64,000 nucleotides of DNA from Skermanella rosea (GTDB lineage: Bacteria; Pseudomonadota; Alphaproteobacteria; Azospirillales; Azospirillaceae): NCBI RefSeq assembly GCF_016806835.2, contig NZ_CP086111.1:860001-924000 (forward strand), given 5' to 3'. Position numbers and translations under genes: made by a program. The notes under the pieces were generated by a model, which was not told where the DNA came from, ran no database searches, and worked only from the letters and a program-made list of their open reading frames with translations. Positions 58,826 through 64,000 of this stretch are shown here, one piece after another (positions within the stretch are counted from its first letter, which is position 1; each line of letters opens with the position of its first letter).

Positions 58826-60136
58826 TCAGAACTTGTAGCGCAGGGCCGCCGCGATGATGTCGACGCTGCCCTCGCTCACGGCGCGCGTGTTGGTGGACAA
58901 GGCCGCGACGGCGCCGGGCTGGGTGGTGTTGATGTCGGCGTCGTCGATGATGATGTGGGTATAGGCCACGTCCACGACGAAGCTCTCCGACAGGGCGTAG
59001 GAGGCGCCCGCGCTCAGCCAGTACCGGTCGGCGTCCGGCGTCCGGGTCGAGCGGAAATTGTCCACCGTCGGGGTCTCGTCGTACTGGAAGCCGCCGCGGA
59101 CCGTCCAGGCGTCGTTGAGCTCGTACTGGGCGCCGATGGCCAGCGAGAAGGTGTCCTCGTAGTTCTGGCCGACGACCTGATCGGGCAGGCCCGGCCGCTT
59201 GACGCGGATCTCCTCGAAGTTGCTCCAGCCGTACCAGTTGTACTCCGCCATCAGGGTCAGCTTCGGCGTCAGCTCGTGGGCGACGCCGACCGCGATAATG
59301 TCGGGGAGGTTGAGGTCCGCGGTGCCGGGGGAGGTGTTGAATGTGGTGCCGGCCCGGCTCAGCTGCACGTCGCCGTCAAGCGTGTGCTCCACCTGCGACC
59401 GGTAATGGATGCCGATCCGGGTCGTCGGGATCGGCTCGAACATCACGCCCACATTGTAGCCGAACGTCCAGTCGTCGCCCTCCACCTTGGAGATGATGTC
59501 GGGGCCGGTCCCGGTGAACACCGCGTTGGTCAGCTTGGCGTCGGCATACTGGATGTCGATGCCGCCGCCGATCGAGATCCAGTCGTTGACCCTGTACGCG
59601 ACGCTGGGCGCGATGTTGAGGGTCAGCAGGTCCGTCTCGATCGAGTCGTAGCGCCCGAACCAGTTGGCGTCGTACTTGTTGGCGAGGCCGAACGGGGCGG
59701 AAACTCCCAATCCCACCCACAGGTCCCGGTCCATCAGCGGATAGGCGAAATAGGCGTTCGGCACCGGCGTCGGATCATAGGGATTGCCGCCGTCATTGCC
59801 GCCGACCGGGCGGGTCAGCGCCCCGGCGGGCGTCCGGACGGTCGCGGTCGAGCCGCGGTTCTCCAGGTCGGCGCGCGGGATCAGCAGATGGACGCCGGCG
59901 GTCGCCTCGGGGCCTTCCAGCCGGGTCATCCCGGCGGGGTTGAAGAAGATGGTGCTGGCGTCCTCGCCGATCGCGGACTCGCCGGCGAAAGCGCGGCCCA
60001 GCCCGGTGACGCTCTGCTCCTTGATGTAGAAGCCGGCGGCCTGGACGGCCTGGGTGCCGGCGAGCAGGGCGATCGCCGAGGTGGCGACCAGGACGTGTGC
60101 CGTCGCACGTCCCGGGAAGCGCTTGATGGGATTCAT
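58826..60136 (-). CDS. fadL: FadL/OmpP1/TodX family outer-membrane porin
   Basis: A 436-residue outer-membrane beta-barrel for uptake of long-chain fatty acids or other hydrophobic compounds. Signal peptide to about residue 34 (ALLAGTQAVQA, then AGFYIKEQS, the family N-terminus). The plug region has FFNPAGMTRLEGPEATAGVH (about 64-83). Many alternating strands follow and the C-terminus ends AAALRYKF with terminal Phe. Its promoter region contains a fatty-acid-regulator-like palindrome. The TRAP/CoA cluster in this window is unrelated by position. Confidence 0.94.
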   Translation of the reverse strand: MNPIKRFPGRATAHVLVATSAIALLAGTQAVQAAGFYIKEQSVTGLGRAFAGESAIGEDASTIFFNPAGMTRLEGPEATAGVHLLIPRADLENRGSTATVRTPAGALTRPVGGNDGGNPYDPTPVPNAYFAYPLMDRDLWVGLGVSAPFGLANKYDANWFGRYDSIETDLLTLNIAPSVAYRVNDWISIGGGIDIQYADAKLTNAVFTGTGPDIISKVEGDDWTFGYNVGVMFEPIPTTRIGIHYRSQVEHTLDGDVQLSRAGTTFNTSPGTADLNLPDIIAVGVAHELTPKLTLMAEYNWYGWSNFEEIRVKRPGLPDQVVGQNYEDTFSLAIGAQYELNDAWTVRGGFQYDETPTVDNFRSTRTPDADRYWLSAGASYALSESFVVDVAYTHIIIDDADINTTQPGAVAALSTNTRAVSEGSVDIIAAALRYKF

Positions 60137-60216
60137 TGGGTGTCTTCTCCCGTTTGATTCTTTCTTCCGCGGATCGTTGATCTTTTCCGCAGGTATGGGA
60201 GAAAGGGCTACTAGCA

Positions 60217-60233
60217 GTTTACGTAAACGTCAA
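60217..60233 (-). promoter_or_regulatory. palindromic operator-like site upstream of fadL
   Basis: gtttacgtaaac (60217-60228) is a perfect 12-base palindrome about 80 bases before the fadL ATG, in an AT-richer stretch. On the minus strand TTGACG (60233-60228) abuts it and could be a -35 element, though no convincing -10 follows. TetR-type fatty-acid regulators bind palindromes of this kind. Confidence 0.4.
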
Positions 60234-60312
60234 GACCCCCGTGCGGGGAGGGAGACGAAGCGCCCGCAGGTGTGGCGCTCCGTCTACACGGGCCTGACAG
60301 GGCAGGCCGGTG

Positions 60313-60747
60313 TCACCCCTGTCCGGTCACGTAGCCGCGCAGGGTTTCCACCTCCAGTTCGGTCTCGTCCAGCCGCTGCTTGACCACGTCGCCGATGCTG
60401 ATCATGCCCAGCAGCTTGCCGTTCTCGACCACGGGAAGGTGGCGGAAGCGCCGGGTCGTCATGACGGTCATGATCTCGGCGATGGTGTCGGAGGGGGAGC
60501 ACTGCTGCACGTTGCGGGTCATGACCTCCTCGACCCGCCGGTTCAGCGTGTCGGCACCGAACTTGGTCAGGGCGCGGATGATGTCGCGCTCGGAGATGAT
60601 GCCGCGGATGCCTTCGTTGCCGTCCATCACCAGGACGGCGCCGATCCGGTTCTCGGTCAGCAGGTTCGCGGCCTCCCCGATGGTTCGCTCGGGCGCGATG
60701 GAGATGACGCTGGAGCCCTTGCGCTTGATGACGGCTGCGACATGCAT
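60313..60747 (-). CDS. tandem CBS-domain protein
   Basis: A 144-residue protein made of two CBS domains (about 8-65 and 75-132) that together form a Bateman module for adenosyl nucleotide or NAD binding. Characteristic segments: IGAVLVMDGNEGIRGIISER (about 35-54) with RDIIRAL, and MTTRRFRHLPVVENGKLLGM (about 96-115) with ISIGDVV. No effector domain is attached. Such stand-alone proteins regulate partner enzymes by energy state. The partner is not evident. Confidence 0.93.
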   Translation of the reverse strand: MHVAAVIKRKGSSVISIAPERTIGEAANLLTENRIGAVLVMDGNEGIRGIISERDIIRALTKFGADTLNRRVEEVMTRNVQQCSPSDTIAEIMTVMTTRRFRHLPVVENGKLLGMISIGDVVKQRLDETELEVETLRGYVTGQG

Positions 60748-60882
60748 GGAACCTGCTCCTCCTTGTCAAGGCGGCCCGTGGGCAAGATGCGGGCGGACCG
60801 CCATCATTGGTCTTGTCAATCGACAGGCCATGATACGTCCATTCCCGGGGCGCCGTGCAAGCCGGAGTTGTCGCTCCTCTCT

Positions 60883-61401
60883 TTATTGTCCCTGACCCTG
60901 GACGCCGTTCTGGACAGGGCGCCCGGGAATCTGGGCCAGGCAGTTCTCGATGATGGTCTGGCACTGGGCCAGCTGGCTGCCGCCGATGCCCTCCGGTCCG
61001 CCATAGACGATCCGCTCGACGACGCCGTTCCGCAGGGTGAAGGTCGCCTGGCAGCTGAAATTGCGGAAATCGTAGGTCGGCGCGAAGGAGCCGTAGTAGG
61101 GAAAGCCGTAGCCGTAGCCATGATAGGGATAGCGGCTGAAGCCCATCAGCGGCGTATAGCTCTGGTAGACCACCGTCCGGTTGCTGGTGTAGGTGAAGTA
61201 TTCCAGGTTGTCGACCGTGGCCATCCGTTCCGGGACGCCGGCGCAGGACAGAAGAGTCTCCTTGGGCATGCCGACGAAGGCCGTCTGGGCGAACAGCGCT
61301 TCGTCGGCGCGCGGGTTGGCGCAGGACGCCAGCGCCGCGGCGCTGAGGCCCAGCAGGGCGGGGCGCAGGGGGAATGCCGCCAGGGACATCATCGTTCGCA
61401 T
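60883..61401 (-). CDS. putative lipoprotein
   Basis: A 172-residue secreted protein with a signal peptide ending in a lipobox LSAAALASC (C27), so it should be lipid-modified by Lgt. The mature part includes FVGMPKETLLSCAGVPERMA (about 43-62), similar in style to SmpA/OmlA-type small lipoproteins. A Tyr/Gly-rich stretch follows (YPYHGYGYGFPYYG), then CQATFTLRNGVVERIVYGG with conserved Cys. Function unknown. Starts at 61401 or 61392. It lies 6 bases after the oxidoreductase gene and is probably co-transcribed. Confidence 0.8.
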   Translation of the reverse strand: MRTMMSLAAFPLRPALLGLSAAALASCANPRADEALFAQTAFVGMPKETLLSCAGVPERMATVDNLEYFTYTSNRTVVYQSYTPLMGFSRYPYHGYGYGFPYYGSFAPTYDFRNFSCQATFTLRNGVVERIVYGGPEGIGGSQLAQCQTIIENCLAQIPGRPVQNGVQGQGQ

Positions 61402-61407
61402 CCTCGC

Positions 61408-62550
61408 TCAGGGCGCCCGCAACCGCTCCGGCGCCAGATCCACGGCCTTCACTCCGAGGGCGGCGAGGTCCTCCGGCACCCTGCCGTCCGCCAGCAGCCC
61501 GGCGGCGGTCCGCGCCATGCCCGGCGCCGTCTGGATGCCGTAGCCGCCCTGGCCGGCCAGCCAAAAGAATCCTTCGGCCTCGGGGTCGGGTCCCACCACC
61601 GGGCTCTTGTCCGGCGCGAATGTCCGGAGCCCAGCCCACCGGTGGCTGATCCGCCGGACCTTGAACAGGCACGCCCGCTCGATCCGGTCAACCGTCAGTG
61701 CGATGTCGAGTTCCTCCGGCTGGACGTCGCAGGGTTCGACCGGCGTCTCGTCGGCCGGCGAGCCCAGGAGCCGGCCGCCCTCGGGCTTGAAATAGAATGT
61801 TTCGTCCACGTCGCAAACCATCGGCCAGCGGGGCAGGCCGGCCTCGTCGGGGATCGGCGTGGGATCGAAGGTGATCGCGGTCCGGCGCTTCGGCACCAAG
61901 CCGACCGGGGCCAGCCCCGCCATCCCGGCGACCGCGTCGGCCCAGGCCCCGGCGGCGTTGACGACCCAGGGGGCGTCGAAGGTCCCGGCGCGGGTTTCCG
62001 CCCGCCAAGTCCCTTCCCGGCGAGTCAGCCCCATCAGTTCCGCGTCGGTCACGACCTCGCCGCCCTGGGCGCGCAGCCCGCGCAGATAACCCTGGTGAAT
62101 CGCATGGACGTCCATGTCCATGGCGTCCGGCTCCCACACCGCGCCCGCGACATAGTCCGGCCGCAGCATCGGGGCGAGCGCCAGGGTCGCGTCGCGGTCG
62201 AGCAGCTCCACGGACGGCGTCAGCACGCTGCCGGTGCGGAACGCGCCGTCCAGGCCGTCCCTCTGGTCATTCCGCCCGACCAGCACCACGCCCCGCGGGG
62301 TCAGCACCGGATGCTCGGCGAAGCCCGAAGCCACGGCGGCGTCGTAGAAGGGCCGGCTGCCGACGGTCAGCGCCCGGATCACGGCGTTGCCGTAGGTCTC
62401 GGTATAGAGGGCGGCGGAGCGGCCGGTCGAGTGGTAGCCCGGCTGTGCCTCGCGCTCCAGCAGCACGACTCGGCCGCGGGACGAGAGCTCGTAGGCCGCG
62501 GAGGCTCCGGCGATGCCGCCGCCGATGATCAGGAAGTCGCAGGAAGTCAT
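61408..62550 (-). CDS. FAD-dependent oxidoreductase (DAO family)
   Basis: A 380-residue flavoprotein of the D-amino acid oxidase/glycine oxidase superfamily. N-terminal dinucleotide-binding motif FLIIGGGIAGASAAYEL (about 6-22), then YHSTGRSAALYTETYG (about 39-54), the AAGAWADAVA block near 199-208, and C-terminal WLAGQGGYGIQTAPGMARTA (about 329-348). Substrates of this group are secondary or primary amines such as D-amino acids, glycine or sarcosine, or 2-hydroxyacids (L-2-hydroxyglutarate dehydrogenase type). It is the first gene of a pair with the lipoprotein. Confidence 0.88.
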   Translation of the reverse strand: MTSCDFLIIGGGIAGASAAYELSSRGRVVLLEREAQPGYHSTGRSAALYTETYGNAVIRALTVGSRPFYDAAVASGFAEHPVLTPRGVVLVGRNDQRDGLDGAFRTGSVLTPSVELLDRDATLALAPMLRPDYVAGAVWEPDAMDMDVHAIHQGYLRGLRAQGGEVVTDAELMGLTRREGTWRAETRAGTFDAPWVVNAAGAWADAVAGMAGLAPVGLVPKRRTAITFDPTPIPDEAGLPRWPMVCDVDETFYFKPEGGRLLGSPADETPVEPCDVQPEELDIALTVDRIERACLFKVRRISHRWAGLRTFAPDKSPVVGPDPEAEGFFWLAGQGGYGIQTAPGMARTAAGLLADGRVPEDLAALGVKAVDLAPERLRAP

Positions 62551-62663
62551 GGTGCGCAGTACCGGTCCGCCGTCGATGTTCAGGGATTTCCCATAGTCTA
62601 TGCCCTGCGGACCGCTTAGTCACATCCCCTGGAGGAGGATGTCCACGGAATGGACTGGCGGGA

Positions 62664-64000
62664 TCAGGCGGCGCCCCGCAGTTCCTCGGCGCGGCGCAGG
62701 TCGACGGAAACCAGCTGGGAAACCCCCCGCTCGCCCATGGTGACGCCGAACAGCCGGTCCATGCGGGCCATGGTCAGCCGGTGGTGGGTGATGATCAGGA
62801 AGCGGGTGGCGCCGACGCGGGCCATCTCCTCGACCAAGGTGCAGAAGCGGTCGACGTTCGCCTCGTCCAGGGGAGCGTCCACCTCGTCCAGCACGCAGAT
62901 CGGCGCCGGGTTGGTCAGGAACACGGCGAACAGCAGCGACAGCGCGGTCAGCGCCTGCTCGCCGCCCGACAGCAGGGACAGCACTTGGAGCCGCTTGCCC
63001 GGCGGGCTGGCATAGATCTCAAGCCCGGCGTCCAGCGGGTCCTCCGCCTCGGTCAGCTTCAGGTACGCCTTGCCGCCGCCGAACAGCCGGACGAACATGT
63101 CCTGGAAATGCCGGTCCACCGTCTCGAACGAGGCCAGCAGACGCTCCCGCGCCTCCCTGTTGAGGCTGGAGATGCCCTGGCGCAGCCGGCCGATCGCGGC
63201 GACCAGATCGGCGCGCTCGCTCTGCATGCCGGCGATCTGCTGGTCCAGCTCGGCCGCCTCGGCCTCCGCCAGCAGGTTGACGGGGCCCATGTTCTCGCGC
63301 TCGCGCACCAGCTTCTCCAGCCGCGCCTCGATGCCGGCCGGGTCGGGAAGCGGCTCGCCGGGCGGCAGGTCGGCCAGGGCGGCCGTCTGCTCCGGCGCGC
63401 ATTCCAGCTTCTCGGCGATCCGCTCGCGCACCGCCTCCAGCGTCTGGCGGGCCGAGGCCACGGCGGCTTCCGCCCGCACCCGGGCCTCGCGGGCGTCGCC
63501 CAGCCCCGTCTCCGCCTGTTTCAGGCGCTTCTCGGTGGCGGCCAGCGTCGCTTCGGCCTCGTTCAGGGTGTCGGCGGCGCGCTTGCGCACGCGTTCGGCA
63601 TCGGCGATCCGGGTCGCCAAGTCGGCCCGCTCGGACTCGATCTCGTCCGGGCGGCCGGCCAGCTCCTCCAGTTCCGCCTTCGCGGTCTCGGCGCGCTCCA
63701 TCAGTTCGGCCAGCCGCTCGTCCGCCCCGTCGGACCGGCCGGTCCAGCCGCGCCGTTCCGCCTCGATCGCGGCGAGGCGCTGGCGCCGGCCCTGGGCCTC
63801 GCGCAGGATGCGGTCCAGCGCGTTCTGCCGGCCGACCAGATCGGCGCGGGTCTCCGCCAGGGTGGCGCGCAGGTCGGCGACCCGCTCCCGTGCCTGTCCC
63901 GAGTCGGGCAGCGCGTCCAAGGCGGCCCGGGCTTCGGCGACTTGGCGCTCGGCTTCGCGCCGGTCGGCGTCCAGGCGCTCCACCGCCTCGGCCAGGGCGG
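62664..64000 (-). CDS. smc: chromosome segregation protein SMC, C-terminal part (runs off window)
   Basis: About 445 C-terminal residues of SMC. The window's right edge lies inside the coiled coil, which is full of Ala/Glu/Arg heptads. The ATPase C-lobe includes [17 protein letters not shown] (typical of the head entrance), the ABC signature [17 protein letters not shown], Walker [19 protein letters not shown], and the switch His in [10 protein letters not shown]. With ScpA/ScpB it compacts and segregates the chromosome. The N-terminal lobe is outside the window. Confidence 0.96.
   Translation of the reverse strand, partial: ALAEAVERLDADRREAERQVAEARAALDALPDSGQARERVADLRATLAETRADLVGRQNALDRILREAQGRRQRLAAIEAERRGWTGRSDGADERLAELMERAETAKAELEELAGRPDEIESERADLATRIADAERVRKRAADTLNEAEATLAATEKRLKQAETGLGDAREARVRAEAAVASARQTLEAVRERIAEKLECAPEQTAALADLPPGEPLPDPAGIEARLEKLVRERENMGPVNLLAEAEAAELDQQIAGMQSERADLVAAIGRLRQGISSLNREARERLLASFETVDRHFQDMFVRLFGGGKAYLKLTEAEDPLDAGLEIYASPPGKRLQVLSLLSGGEQALTALSLLFAVFLTNPAPICVLDEVDAPLDEANVDRFCTLVEEMARVGATRFLIITHHRLTMARMDRLFGVTMGERGVSQLVSVDLRRAEELRGAA

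Overview
The window is high-GC, gene-dense DNA from an alphaproteobacterium. A member of the Rhodospirillales near Azospirillum or Skermanella is most likely. The indications are the fused petA-petB-petC order with a long cytochrome b, the PetP/PetR-type MarR-response regulator pair beside ilvE, the lgt-MidA-pgeF run, a polyhydroxyalkanoate phasin, the alphaproteobacterial MoxR/DUF58/DUF4159 membrane block, and several palindromic intergenic repeats. This placement is inference from gene content; there is no rRNA or other marker that settles it. I saw no tRNA, rRNA, CRISPR array or insertion sequence.

Region 1 (1-13.5 kb, all plus strand) is the most unusual part and reads as one catabolic locus. 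It starts with the end of an IclR regulator. Next come a crotonase-family enzyme, a B12-dependent acyl-CoA mutase split into large and small subunits, a CaiB-type CoA-transferase and the mutase chaperone GTPase (MeaB). A three-part TRAP carboxylate importer and a second crotonase-family enzyme follow. The region ends with a LarA-type nickel racemase/epimerase and the full set of genes that builds its nickel-pincer nucleotide (larC, larE, larB). Most neighbours overlap by 4 bases. The arrangement suggests import of a hydroxy- or dicarboxylic acid, stereo-inversion by a Ni-pincer enzyme, CoA activation and carbon-skeleton rearrangement by adenosylcobalamin. I know of no described pathway that joins these two organometallic cofactors.

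Region 2 (13.5-26.3 kb) holds an unrecognised 484-residue protein, TspO, and a minus-strand block of MoxR ATPase, DUF58, DUF4159 and another large membrane protein. After that comes a plus-strand housekeeping run: DUF1285, a NUDIX hydrolase, DUF6111, the CCA-adding enzyme and a small membrane protein. Region 3 (26.3-32.3 kb) has hemF and trmL, then petABC for the cytochrome bc1 complex with a clear terminator, then a DUF924 protein and a glyoxalase-like protein. Region 4 (32.3-46.7 kb) is mainly core genes: an EAL phosphodiesterase with a degenerate GGDEF domain, ychF, pth, rplY, prs, pgeF, midA, lgt, ubiK, ybjN, proC, an RpoH-like sigma factor, a TetR/COQ9-like protein, a phasin with a well-formed promoter/operator, and csaA. 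Region 5 (46.8-56.9 kb) covers surface and signalling functions: a dCache-HAMP sensor without an output domain, a PilZ-containing BcsA-like synthase with an HlyD partner, a PetP/PetR/kinase operon, ilvE and a chemotaxis receptor. Region 6 (56.9-64 kb) has a phytanoyl-CoA dioxygenase-like protein, an orphan terminase-small-subunit-like protein, a FadL porin, a CBS protein, a lipoprotein, a DAO-type oxidoreductase and the C-terminal part of SMC, which runs off the window.

Three palindromic repeat elements lie at 15101-15168, 26274-26340 and 32159-32256. The first two appear to belong to one family.
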